Source: Pedobacter sp. KBW06
Lineage (GTDB): Bacteria > Bacteroidota > Bacteroidia > Sphingobacteriales > Sphingobacteriaceae
DNA: 64,000 nucleotides
Assembly: GCF_003852525.1 (NCBI RefSeq)
Contig: NZ_QAJL01000009.1
Location: 62,001 to 126,000, forward strand
Reading direction: 5' to 3'
This document shows positions 1 to 8,433 of the stretch, one piece after another. A program made the position numbers and the translations under genes. Every line of letters begins with the position of its first letter. The first letter of the stretch is position 1. The notes beneath the pieces were generated by a model. The model was not told the origin of the DNA. It worked only from the letters and a program-made list of their open reading frames with translations, and did not search any database.

Positions 1-129
1 GTCGAGGTTTTGGCCCCGTACATTACCGGCAACCAAAACCCCGATAAAGCTGAGCTGGAGGGTGACAAACATCAGGGATAATTTCATGATAAATGGAATT
101 GTTGGGCGTAGTTTTCCTACATTATGCAT
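1..129 (-). CDS. TonB-dependent receptor (SusC/FecA type), N-terminal fragment
   Basis: This is the first 43 codons of a gene that continues beyond the left edge. Reading leftward from an ATG at 127-129, the peptide starts MHNVGKLRPTIPFIMKLSLM and runs into a hydrophobic stretch ending near GNVRGQ. That layout (a short basic lead, a second Met, a signal peptide, then a cut site) is usual for Bacteroidota TonB-dependent receptors that go on into an STN signalling domain. It lies directly after an ECF sigma gene and a FecR gene on the same strand, which is the standard order for such receptors. The call rests on context and the signal peptide only, because no plug or barrel sequence is in the window. 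Confidence 0.6.
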   Translation of the reverse strand, partial: MHNVGKLRPTIPFIMKLSLMFVTLQLSFIGVLVAGNVRGQNLD

Positions 130-327
130 ATTTTTGAATGTTAATGTTGTTTGATAAAAGCACTTTAATTGTATCCGGGCCTGGCCCGGAGCATTTCACC
201 TGCAGTACAGCGTCTTGGTAAACTTGATACTGCATGTGATCACATCTTCCGTTTCCGGATTTCCGGGGACGGATTTTTTGTTTTTAGTAAAGATTAATTG
301 TCCATTTTTCTCCTTTCTGTTTTTGTC

Positions 328-1329
328 TTATTTGCTGCCGGAAATCATGATTTTCTGCTTTCCCTTAAAATGGTATTTCAGCTGAGCGGTATTACAGATG
401 ATATCCAGCGCATCTGTCAGGGCTGCAGTACCGTCTACATTTAAGGAGAAACGTTTGTGAACAGGTGCTGATTTTTCAAAACGAATATCTACACCATACC
501 AGTTGCCCAGCTCGTCGGCAATTTGCGCAAGCGAACGGTTTCTGAAGGAAATCTCTCCTGTTGCCCAGCCTTTAACCGAGGAGATATCGGGAGCTGTTGC
601 TGATGCCTTTCCCGTCTTTTCCTCCCAGCTGATTCCCTCTCCCGGAGTCAGCACTGCGAGTTCAGACCTTATTTTTGTATCTTCCAGTCTGGAAACCTGA
701 ACTTTCCCGGTCGCCACTTCCACAGTCAGCGGATTGTCCTTAAATGCGGTGATTTTGAATGAAGTACCTAAAACCCTGGTTTGTATTTTACCCGTATGAA
801 TCACAAAAGGTCGTTTTGCATCTTTTGTAATTTCAAAAAATGCTTCCCCGATCAGGGTTAATGTTCGTTCTTGTGCCGCAAATTGCTCAGGGAACCTGAT
901 GCTGCTACCCGCGCCAAGGTAAACCATCGAGCTGTCCGGCAAGGTGATCCTGGAACGGACACCTCTTGGATTCGCCTTTTCTATCATGGCAATGGGGGCC
1001 ACATGTTCTGCTCCTGGTTTGCTGAAAAAATATCCGACAATCCCCAACACCAGCACACAGGCTGCAGCATAACCGATCCATGGTGTCTGCCAGAATTTAA
1101 CTACCGGCTTTTTAAAATATTTATCACGGAACTCCTGGTTCCATTCTTCCAGTTTTTTTTCATCGGACGATACCTGCTCCATCGCAGAAAAGTCGGCCTC
1201 CAGCAACGCTTCCAATGCTTGTTGCCACGCTGGATCCTGAAGAAACTGCTGCACCCGGAGCAGATCCTCAGCGCTGCAGCGGTCATTGATATAGCGGATT
1301 AAAAGTTCCTTGTCAATTTCGTTCTTCAT
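328..1329 (-). CDS. FecR family anti-sigma factor
   Basis: Inner-membrane anti-sigma factor that holds an ECF sigma factor and relays a signal from an outer-membrane TonB receptor. Residues 1-75 form a helical cytoplasmic part, residues about 84-102 one membrane helix, about 120-215 the FecR domain (GEAFFEITKDAKRPFVIHTG, then VLGTSFKI), and about 255-330 a DUF4974-type C-terminal domain. An ATG six codons further upstream (1347) is possible. The inner ATG is preferred because the N-terminus then aligns residue for residue with the second FecR of this window, both having CSAE at residues 18-21. It follows an ECF sigma gene by about 120 bases and precedes a TonB receptor, so it probably controls that sigma factor. 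Confidence 0.9.
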   Translation of the reverse strand: MKNEIDKELLIRYINDRCSAEDLLRVQQFLQDPAWQQALEALLEADFSAMEQVSSDEKKLEEWNQEFRDKYFKKPVVKFWQTPWIGYAAACVLVLGIVGYFFSKPGAEHVAPIAMIEKANPRGVRSRITLPDSSMVYLGAGSSIRFPEQFAAQERTLTLIGEAFFEITKDAKRPFVIHTGKIQTRVLGTSFKITAFKDNPLTVEVATGKVQVSRLEDTKIRSELAVLTPGEGISWEEKTGKASATAPDISSVKGWATGEISFRNRSLAQIADELGNWYGVDIRFEKSAPVHKRFSLNVDGTAALTDALDIICNTAQLKYHFKGKQKIMISGSK

Positions 1330-1452
1330 GCTTATGGTATAGGGCAAACTGCCCTAACCATACATACCGTAAGAAACAGAATTTATACCCAAGGGAAATG
1401 AGGATCTTTTTTAAAAAACCACATAAACAACTGATAATGAACTACAAAAAAA

Positions 1453-2067
1453 TTAATTAAAACCAGAGATTCCGATAGTGGACAGAAAAAACAAGGCCAT
1501 CTCTCCGTTTTTGCGCATGAAGTTTCTAACGGTATGAAAAGAATCCGTAAGGTGACGGTTGACCGTTTTGGAAGAAATCTCAAGTTCAGCAGCTATTTCC
1601 TGATAGCTCATTCCTTGCTGCTGACGCATTTCAAATACCAACCTTCTCTGAGGGCTCAGGCGGTTCAGGCTTTCCTGATATAAGGTATTAAGTTCACGGT
1701 ACTGAACCAGGTCATCAGCCTGCTCAACAGAAACGGGCTCGCTGGACATTTGCTCAATCGGCAATAAAGGGAGGGTTTTCTTTCGGAACTGATCCACTAT
1801 CGCTGCTTTCAGCAAGTGAAAAAGAAAGGGTTCCAGACTTTGTCGATCTTCGGCCAGGTCTTCTTTTTTTTGCCAGGTCCTGAACATCACGTCCATGGCA
1901 ATTTCCTTAGCCAGTTCAGCGTCAGAAGTATAACGGGAAGCAAAGCGGAGCAGTTTATGAAAATGAAGTTTAAATAACTGGTTGAATGCACTTTCGTCTC
2001 CATTTTTCCAAAGGCTAATCAATTCACGTTCGTCTTTCGGAGGTGGGAGCATTTCGACCAATTTCAT
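1453..2067 (-). CDS. RNA polymerase ECF-type sigma factor
   Basis: Sigma-70 family factor of the extracytoplasmic function group, about 204 residues. Region 2 lies at about residues 20-95 (AFNQLFKLHFHKLLRFA, then the AKEIAMDVMFRTWQ helix). Region 4 lies at about 130-185 with a helix-turn-helix (SYQEIAAELEISSKTVNRHL). The C-terminus ends in a short hydrophobic tail (ALFFLSTIGISGF), which is uncommon but occurs in Bacteroidota ECF factors. A TTG at 2076 extends the frame three codons. The ATG at 2067 is preferred, although a second ATG at 2052 would also give a full region 2. It is transcribed toward FecR and a TonB receptor, so the trio is a typical cell-surface signalling unit. Confidence 0.92.
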   Translation of the reverse strand: MKLVEMLPPPKDERELISLWKNGDESAFNQLFKLHFHKLLRFASRYTSDAELAKEIAMDVMFRTWQKKEDLAEDRQSLEPFLFHLLKAAIVDQFRKKTLPLLPIEQMSSEPVSVEQADDLVQYRELNTLYQESLNRLSPQRRLVFEMRQQQGMSYQEIAAELEISSKTVNRHLTDSFHTVRNFMRKNGEMALFFLSTIGISGFN

Positions 2068-2364
2068 TTCCACCAAAAGTACGGCACGGGTAAATAACGG
2101 CAGATTAAATGTATGTTAACGATTTGTTAGCCATAACCTGAACGGCATCAATATTAATAAGCAGAATTGCATTCACAAACGCTTTTTTTTTGAAAAGAAA
2201 AATAAACTACCCTCTGCTCAGGTATCCAGAATGATGCCGGAGCATAACAAAATAGCGATGAACGCAAACGCCCCTATACTGATAAGAAATGGAGGAGGAT
2301 TTTACCGCATTTACAGGCAAAGCAAATCTTAGGAAAGAGAACAAAAAATAAAAACCAAATTCAA
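2068..2364. other. Intergenic region upstream of the ECF sigma gene
   Basis: About 300 bases between the sigma gene start and the tRNA terminator. On the minus strand a perfect TAnnTTTG element (TACTTTTG, complement of 2074-2081) lies just before the sigma start codons, but no TTG element was found at the right distance. If it is a promoter the transcript would be nearly leaderless from 2067, or have a leader of about 16 bases from 2052. No further gene is visible. Confidence 0.4.
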
Positions 2365-2399
2365 CAAAAAAGCCTTTCAGAATGAACTGAAAGGCTTTT
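2365..2399 (-). terminator. Rho-independent terminator after tRNA-Ala
   Basis: Inverted repeat AAGCCTTTCAG / CTGAAAGGCTT with a six-base loop. On the minus strand it is followed by TTTTTTG, so it terminates the leftward tRNA transcript. It lies only a few bases beyond the tRNA 3' end. Confidence 0.85.
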
Positions 2400-2405
2400 G
2401 AAGGG

Positions 2406-2479
<74 letters not shown>

Positions 2480-2766
2480 TCGTGACTTGTGGGTGGCAAA
2501 AATAGCAATTAGTTTGTTGATTCCAAATTATTATTGAAATAGGCTTTTTTCTTTAGATTTTATCTCCTCAAAAGATCAGTTATCTTCCTTGTTAAATCGC
2601 GCTTTATCCCTGGCGCCTTTTTGTTTGAGATCTCTTCATAACCTCCTCCTAAACATACTTTTAACCGCATTATAATTGAAAGCAAAGCTTGAAAAGCACT
2701 GATAATTTTGTATGTTTGGGAAAGCCCCATTTTACTTAAAAAAATCTGCACTATAATTAAAAGCGT

Positions 2767-3354
2767 ATGAATAAACCATTAAATCATCTATCCGACCAGG
2801 AGCTTTTAAACAGGTGCAGGTTAAATGACGAAAAAGCATTCAATCTCTTGTTTGACCGCTACTTCAAACTCCTTTATAATTTCGGATATGGTTTAATTCA
2901 GGATGAAGATATTGCCAAAGAATTAGCGATGGATGTGATGCTGCGCTTATGGCAGAAAAAAGGGGACATCGTGATAGAAAACGAACTGTTGCCTTATCTT
3001 TTCAGGTCTGTAAAAAATGCGGTTTATAACCATTGGAGAAAGGCCCGGATCATTACCCAGCCTTTAGAGCTATTTGAAGACAATCTGGAAAACTCACATC
3101 CTTCCGCAGACAGCAACCTCGTCTTTAAAGAACTGGAGAAAAGCTATAATGACATCCTCAATAATTTGCCGGAGCAAAGAAGAAAAATTTTCCATTTAAG
3201 CAGGAATGAAAACCTGTCTTATGCGGAAATTGCAGAAAAGATGAACCTCTCCGTGCATACCGTACGCAATCAGATGAGTTCCTCAGTACGGTATTTCCGC
3301 AAGCATTTTGGCGATATTTCTAAAATTCTGTTTATCATGTACTTTAAATGGTGA
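2767..3354 (+). CDS. RNA polymerase ECF-type sigma factor (no adjacent anti-sigma gene)
   Basis: ECF sigma factor of 195 residues. Region 2 is at about residues 22-90 (AFNLLFDRYFKLLYNFGYGL, AKELAMDVMLRLWQKKG). Region 4 is at about 125-180 (LPEQRRKIFHL, then the helix-turn-helix SYAEIAEKMNLSVHTVRNQM). It stands alone on the plus strand between tRNA-Ala and the end of a convergent minus-strand run of thirteen genes. No FecR gene flanks it, whereas the first gene of that run is a FecR without a sigma gene, so the two may be partners separated by about 21 kb. The stop codon lies in TTTAAATGGTGA, a sequence nearly repeated just downstream. Confidence 0.92.
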   Translation: MNKPLNHLSDQELLNRCRLNDEKAFNLLFDRYFKLLYNFGYGLIQDEDIAKELAMDVMLRLWQKKGDIVIENELLPYLFRSVKNAVYNHWRKARIITQPLELFEDNLENSHPSADSNLVFKELEKSYNDILNNLPEQRRKIFHLSRNENLSYAEIAEKMNLSVHTVRNQMSSSVRYFRKHFGDISKILFIMYFKW

Positions 3355-3394
3355 CACAAATTAAATGGTGAAACAAAGCTGTCTCACCATTTAA
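3345..3394. terminator. Inverted repeat between convergent genes (possible terminator)
   Basis: TTAAATGGTGA at 3361-3371 pairs perfectly with TCACCATTTAA at 3384-3394 (11 bp stem, 12-base loop). The left arm is also nearly repeated at 3344-3354, where it forms the sigma gene's last codons and stop. It sits exactly between two convergent genes. There is no T-run on either side, so intrinsic termination would be weak. Confidence 0.5.
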
Positions 3395-3404
3395 AGCGCA
3401 TCAA

Positions 3405-4736
3405 TTAATTCACCATACTTCCAATCACACCCGTAAAATACATATCCGGGTCGTCCTGACTGATAAACTGTCCTAAAAGACCATTTGGCGTATCATAGTA
3501 GTCGAGCTTAAAGCGGTGGTTGCCCACAACTCTGACCAGAATTTCCACATAGGTTTTGATCACATCGGCGTTGGCCTGAACCGGATCTTTCAGGTTCAGC
3601 GGCAATGCCTTGAATGTAAAAGTCCCATCCGTTGTCTTTGTGTAAGCGAAAGGGAATGCCCCTTTGTAGAGCGTGCCATTTATATCGAAATAAACATTGA
3701 AGTTCATTACATTCTTTTTGTCAGAGAAATCAAAATCAGTGACCAGCAAAAATCCCTGGTACGGACTGTAATTTAATTCAGAGGTCGCGATCGCCCAGGC
3801 ATAATAGTAAGATTCCGACCAGCCCGGAAGTTGGGTCACATAAAAGGGAGAAGGTATCGACAATTCAGAAGGGAAACCATTTCCCATAAAAAGATGTAGG
3901 GGGATGACCGGCATATTAGAACCCACAAAAGAGATCCGCTCCGATCCATCTTCCAGATAAAACACCGCCTTAACCGGATCAAAAAACAATTCATAAACCC
4001 ATTTATTCCCTAAACGGATCGGTTTTTTAAACTGAATTTTATTGATGCCATAAGCAAAATCTGCGGAGGTCGACTGGACTTGATTTTTATCGACATAACT
4101 CGCAATCACAGACCGGTTCAACTGGTTAACGGCAAATTGAACCGCATAACCACCGGCAGTAATGACAGAATAGAAGGGCTTATTGTAAAAGAACTGACTT
4201 ACAGACCGTAATGATTTCCCCAGCTCACCTGCATTAAAGTCATTGCGTTCCTGAACATTTGCAGTCGTCAATTTCAATTCATCACCATACCTGTTTCCAA
4301 CGAGCATAATCGTATCCCCTTTTTTATAACTGAAGGAATAGCTGGTATCCGCAGCAATCACATCCCTTCCTTTCTTCACATAAATAGAATCCAGATAAGT
4401 TCCTTCAGAAAAACTGATGATCGCATTTGTCTTTTCCGACCTTAAACTAAACTTTGAGGTTTTGGGAACAGATCCGCTTTCGGGACTCAGATCGGCCATC
4501 ATACTCACTACCCCTTTAGCCGTCAGGTTGATGTACAAGCTATATACTTTGCCGGATTTCGGTCTTAAAGTACCCTTCCATACCGATTGTCCGTTTACTA
4601 TTGCCTTTTTAAAGTCGTTAAATACTTCCTCGGAATTTGGAAATACCTTTTCTACCGCATAGGCCTCCTTGCTGTCTTTCTTACAAGAGCTGAATAATAA
4701 GCTCCCTAAAAAGATGATGATCCATATATTTTTCAT
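3405..4736 (-). CDS. DUF4302-type lipoprotein, copy 2
   Basis: Predicted lipoprotein of 443 residues with the lipobox LFSSC (Cys18) followed by KKD. It resembles its upstream neighbour: after an N-terminal helix both have a WKG motif, an aromatic beta strand, a V(S/E)M(M/L)AD motif and ESG (here WKGTLRPKSGKVYSLYI and SMMADLSPESG). I assign both to DUF4302, a Bacteroidota surface lipoprotein family seen near SusC/SusD and HExxH lipoproteins. The function of the family is not known; binding or processing of an imported substrate is an inference from context. It is the last gene of the run, 18 bases after its paralogue, so the pair probably arose by tandem duplication followed by strong divergence. 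Confidence 0.7.
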   Translation of the reverse strand: MKNIWIIIFLGSLLFSSCKKDSKEAYAVEKVFPNSEEVFNDFKKAIVNGQSVWKGTLRPKSGKVYSLYINLTAKGVVSMMADLSPESGSVPKTSKFSLRSEKTNAIISFSEGTYLDSIYVKKGRDVIAADTSYSFSYKKGDTIMLVGNRYGDELKLTTANVQERNDFNAGELGKSLRSVSQFFYNKPFYSVITAGGYAVQFAVNQLNRSVIASYVDKNQVQSTSADFAYGINKIQFKKPIRLGNKWVYELFFDPVKAVFYLEDGSERISFVGSNMPVIPLHLFMGNGFPSELSIPSPFYVTQLPGWSESYYYAWAIATSELNYSPYQGFLLVTDFDFSDKKNVMNFNVYFDINGTLYKGAFPFAYTKTTDGTFTFKALPLNLKDPVQANADVIKTYVEILVRVVGNHRFKLDYYDTPNGLLGQFISQDDPDMYFTGVIGSMVN

Positions 4737-4754
4737 TTGTATACTGTTTTTTTG

Positions 4755-6059
4755 TTAGCGTAAATAACCGATAAACTTAAATCCAGGCTTTATAGAATTC
4801 GTCCCTGAACCCATTAAATTGGCCTGTCCATGTTCGTAGTCAAATTTGAAAGTTCCTCCGGTCATACCCGTAATGAAAGGTTTAAATACCGTTTCCAGAT
4901 AAATTGCATTTCCATCAATGGCGCCTACATATTCAAAGGCATAGGATTCTCCCTTTTTGGTATAGTAAAAAGCATACCTCGCATGAAACACCTCAGCGCC
5001 CTGGACAATGATTAAATCCAGCACCATGGTCTTATCAACCGTATTAAATGAAATTCTCAGCTCCGGAAATGTACTGCCCGGCGACAATGAATTTCTGGCG
5101 TTCAGGAGCACGCTGTTCCTTATCGTATTGTAATCTGATCCCGTGCCGGCCACCGTTTCTTCAAACGGAAGCACAATACTGCTGAATTGTACGCCAAGCA
5201 TCTGATCAAAAGAAAATAAAGGAGCATTGGAAACCTGTACCGGTATGACCTGATCTTTATGAACCAGCGATAAAGAACCCTTATCCTCAGCAATCCGGAC
5301 CTTATTGAACACCAGGTTTTCAATATTCACAGTTGTTGACAACACCAGATCGTTCAATCCTGAAAATGCAAATCCAATATTTTTCGTTTTCAAGATACCC
5401 GAACTGTCGTAACTCAGGATGAGTTTTTTGCTGTTCAGGTTCAGGTTGAATGCAATGGTATTGTGCTTCGCCGTTTCGATGTAATTAAAGGAATTGGCAT
5501 TCAGATAATCGGCGATATTCTTTTTAAGCACATTTAAATGACCTGCTTTATAAGCCGCAGCTTCAGTTGCAGATGCTTTCACCAGAACCAAGGTACTTCC
5601 ATTCAAATTCCCCTTCAATTTGATCGTATCTGCGCTGCTTTCAAGAATTGAAAATTCAAAATCAGAATACAGTCCCCATCCTGGCTGACCACCATTTACT
5701 CCGGGATCAGGGTCTGCCAGTAAATGCAGGTAAGAATAAGTATCGAAATAAATGGATGGCAATGTGGTTGCCTTCAGGCGATAAGAGCTTTCAAAAAGCT
5801 TGAGTCCGCTCTCTTCATCAATATCGGCCAGCATCTCGACCCTATTCTTTCCGTTAAAATTAAACAGAAATCCGTATCCCCCACCGCCAGCAGGGAAAAG
5901 ATGCCCCTTCCAGCCATTGGCCGATCCACTCAAAAGGTCATTGTATTTAGTCAGCGCCTCTGTTAATCTGTAATCAGGGCGCTGTTCGTCTGCGATTTCA
6001 TCCTTTTTGCAAGAAAAAATCAAAGGAAACAGCAGCAGGTATAAAAGTATTTTTTTCAT
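4755..6059 (-). CDS. DUF4302-type lipoprotein, copy 1
   Basis: Lipoprotein of 434 residues; signal peptide with lipobox LIFSC (Cys17) and KKDE following. The DUF4302-like core includes NGWKGHLFPAGGGGYGFLF and VEMLADIDEESG, then long beta-rich sequence with no enzyme motif that I recognise. It lies 14 bases after the HExxH metallohydrolase lipoprotein and 18 before a second DUF4302-like gene. It is likely to be exported to the outer membrane and to act together with the SusC/SusD pair upstream. The family call is by resemblance; the role is unknown. Confidence 0.72.
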   Translation of the reverse strand: MKKILLYLLLFPLIFSCKKDEIADEQRPDYRLTEALTKYNDLLSGSANGWKGHLFPAGGGGYGFLFNFNGKNRVEMLADIDEESGLKLFESSYRLKATTLPSIYFDTYSYLHLLADPDPGVNGGQPGWGLYSDFEFSILESSADTIKLKGNLNGSTLVLVKASATEAAAYKAGHLNVLKKNIADYLNANSFNYIETAKHNTIAFNLNLNSKKLILSYDSSGILKTKNIGFAFSGLNDLVLSTTVNIENLVFNKVRIAEDKGSLSLVHKDQVIPVQVSNAPLFSFDQMLGVQFSSIVLPFEETVAGTGSDYNTIRNSVLLNARNSLSPGSTFPELRISFNTVDKTMVLDLIIVQGAEVFHARYAFYYTKKGESYAFEYVGAIDGNAIYLETVFKPFITGMTGGTFKFDYEHGQANLMGSGTNSIKPGFKFIGYLR

Positions 6060-6073
6060 AATCAGTAATTGCG

Positions 6074-6934
6074 CTATTTGGTGAAATTGATAATGGCCAG
6101 CCTGGTCGCCTCCTGTAGTTTTCTAAAGTCAATGTTGTACACGCGCTTATAATAATCTACAATAATGGCCTCCTTTTGTCTGAGGATCTTTTTTGATGAT
6201 TCAGGAACAAAGAAATCGTTCACGATGTCATCAAAATATGCCTGTCCATAAACCAAAAGTATGGCTGCTGTTTCTACAAAATCTTCATCCGGACTTGCCT
6301 TTGCATAGGCAGTTACCAGTCCCTGTGTATTGGCTTCCAGGTCTGTCGTGTTGAACCAGGTTGCCGTAATCCTGTCGGGATTTAATCCTTTCCACTCCAC
6401 CGGATATGCCCGGATCTGGTGAAGAATGTGGGCAAACTCATGGTGAATGGTGTGGAGCATCCTTTTGACCTCAGCTACATTCTTTTTATCGAATTGATTC
6501 ACCACCATCAGCACGATTTTCCGTCCTCCCTCTGCCTGTCCGAGTACGATGGTCCCGTCGCTGTTGTACTCTGCACTTCCGGCCAGCTGAAACAATTTGG
6601 GCGAATATTTTTTAATAAAATCTGCACCGGCAACGGCCTCATAAGGTTTGATATAAATGTCCCTCACTGCCGACATCACCGGTTCTACCCTGCTCTCCAA
6701 TACCGGAACCAGGTTCTTCGCATAGTTTAATTCATAGGGGTCCCATTTGTATTTCACCTCTATATTGTAGGGTTCCACAAAGTTCTTGTCTACCCAAAAA
6801 TCTAAAGGGCCTTTTGTCCAGGTTTCCCCGCCCAGACCAACAATAGGTGTGGTTGGTAAGGCCTCGTCTTTTTTACAACTCAACACACACAAAATGAGAA
6901 CAATAAAGGGTGTGTATATATACATTAGTTTCAT
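6074..6934 (-). CDS. HExxH zinc metallohydrolase lipoprotein associated with SusC/SusD
   Basis: Putative lipoprotein of 286 residues with lipobox VLSC (Cys20). The zinc-binding helix HEFAH lies at residues 165-169. A downstream acidic segment (DEDFVETAA, around residue 217) could give the third ligand, as in gluzincin-like peptidases. It matches what is known of the family 'substrate import-associated zinc metallohydrolase lipoprotein', which is found beside SusC/SusD homologues. It probably cleaves a peptide or other substrate at the cell surface before import; the substrate cannot be read from the sequence. It lies 13 bases after susD and 14 before the first DUF4302 gene. Confidence 0.85.
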   Translation of the reverse strand: MKLMYIYTPFIVLILCVLSCKKDEALPTTPIVGLGGETWTKGPLDFWVDKNFVEPYNIEVKYKWDPYELNYAKNLVPVLESRVEPVMSAVRDIYIKPYEAVAGADFIKKYSPKLFQLAGSAEYNSDGTIVLGQAEGGRKIVLMVVNQFDKKNVAEVKRMLHTIHHEFAHILHQIRAYPVEWKGLNPDRITATWFNTTDLEANTQGLVTAYAKASPDEDFVETAAILLVYGQAYFDDIVNDFFVPESSKKILRQKEAIIVDYYKRVYNIDFRKLQEATRLAIINFTK

Positions 6935-6947
6935 ATTGATTTCTTTT

Positions 6948-8423
6948 TTATCGTGGATTCAGTTCCAGGCCAGAGCTTTGTGCTTCTTCAGGAATTTGAA
7001 ATACCCTTTGCGGGTGTTGCGGGCCTAAGATTAAAATTTCTCCTTTTGAGGTTTTATGTTCTACAGGGAGTCCATGTCTGATGATGTCAAACCAGCGTTG
7101 TCCCTCAAAGAGGAAATTCACCCGTTTAAATTCAAGGATACAATTGATCAGTACCTGCTCGCGGTCGGCCGAATTATAAAATGTGATCAGTTTATCCATG
7201 GTAATGGCCATTCCGGGATCATACACAGGATTGCTGAAACTGATGATAAAACGACTGGCGATGTAATCATTGAGGTCTGCCAGGGCAGCTTCATAATTGC
7301 CCATCATCGCATTGGCTTCTGCCCTGTTGAACAGCACTTCCTCTGTACTGAAAACAGGGATCATGTTATAAGGAATTCCGCTTTCTGCGTTTAAGGTCAG
7401 GCGGACAAAATGCTCCCTGAATTTTGGAATATTGAGGCTCGTTTCATTTCCATAAATGTTATAGGCCCAGGTTCCTCCGGTCACATTTGTACCACCGGTA
7501 AGTTTATTCATCAGATCAGAAGTAAAGCCATAGCGGAAAGAGGGATAACTTCTTCCCCATGCAGAAGGAGTTTCAATCAATAAAATATTTGCCGGATTGT
7601 CTGCTCTGGTGTATTGGGCTTCCAGTTCCCGATATTGAAAGCTACGGTAGGCAGTACTGTTTACCGGCCTTAAATAGGCACTCAGACTGGCACTGGAAAA
7701 TACAGCGTTCGCATGTTTAACCGCATTTGCCGCATCCTTTTTAAAGAGATAAAAACGGGAAGCGAAAGCATTTGCCGCAGCACGTGTAAAGTGGTATTTA
7801 GGAACCTTATACTTCGCATCATTGATGAGTGGCAAACCTTCTTTAAGGTCTTTTTCAATCATCTCATACACATAGGCTACGGTTTTACGCTGGTAATGTC
7901 CCAGTACAATCTTTTCGGTGGCCGTTACGTAAGGAATCCCCGGATCAACAGCGGAAGTCTGTGGCGAATAGGGTTTTGAAAACAGGGTCACCAACATAAA
8001 ATGTGCATAAGCCCTGGCGACCAAAGCCTCGCCTTTATAGGCTTTGTACCTATCATCGTTAGCTTGTTTGTCAATCACCTCCAAAGCATGATTTGCCGCT
8101 GAGATCGCTTTATAGGAAGCGTTCCAATACCCGATGGGGGCATCCGCGTCCGGACTTTTATCGTCTTTAAAGAAATATGGAGAACTATTCGCCAGGTCGA
8201 CATTACCGGAGCCTTTATCCGCTACATTGTCCGACATCGATTCTGTAAAAGAGATATAACTCGCCTGAGGATAAGCAGTGGCCAGCAACTCTCCGATCTT
8301 TTCCGGAGAATTCAGTTCTGTCCGCATGTCCGGACTTTCATCCAGGAATTTATTGCAGCCGGAGAACAGGCATACACCTGCAATTCCCAGTACAATGCTG
8401 TTTTTGAATTTAATCTTGATCAT
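6948..8423 (-). CDS. SusD/RagB family outer-membrane nutrient-binding lipoprotein
   Basis: SusD-type lipoprotein of 491 residues. Its signal peptide ends in LFSGC (lipobox) followed by NKFLDESPD, the usual SusD start. The central part holds TPR-like helices (AYKAISAANHALEVIDK, KGEALVARAYAHFMLV) and the C-terminal part has FNRAEANAMMGNYEAALADL and FLFEGQRWFDIIRHG, both typical of the family. SusD proteins cap the SusC channel and bind substrate outside the cell. It follows susC by 10 bases. With the HExxH lipoprotein downstream the likely cargo is a peptide or glycopeptide, which is an inference. Confidence 0.93.
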   Translation of the reverse strand: MIKIKFKNSIVLGIAGVCLFSGCNKFLDESPDMRTELNSPEKIGELLATAYPQASYISFTESMSDNVADKGSGNVDLANSSPYFFKDDKSPDADAPIGYWNASYKAISAANHALEVIDKQANDDRYKAYKGEALVARAYAHFMLVTLFSKPYSPQTSAVDPGIPYVTATEKIVLGHYQRKTVAYVYEMIEKDLKEGLPLINDAKYKVPKYHFTRAAANAFASRFYLFKKDAANAVKHANAVFSSASLSAYLRPVNSTAYRSFQYRELEAQYTRADNPANILLIETPSAWGRSYPSFRYGFTSDLMNKLTGGTNVTGGTWAYNIYGNETSLNIPKFREHFVRLTLNAESGIPYNMIPVFSTEEVLFNRAEANAMMGNYEAALADLNDYIASRFIISFSNPVYDPGMAITMDKLITFYNSADREQVLINCILEFKRVNFLFEGQRWFDIIRHGLPVEHKTSKGEILILGPQHPQRVFQIPEEAQSSGLELNPR

Positions 8424-8433
8424 TTTAATAATT

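Noticed and set aside
2560..2751. 63-codon minus-strand open frame between tRNA-Ala and the ECF sigma gene
   Set aside because: No domain, no plausible neighbour, AT-rich composition and a position over the likely promoter of the sigma gene. Treated as non-coding.
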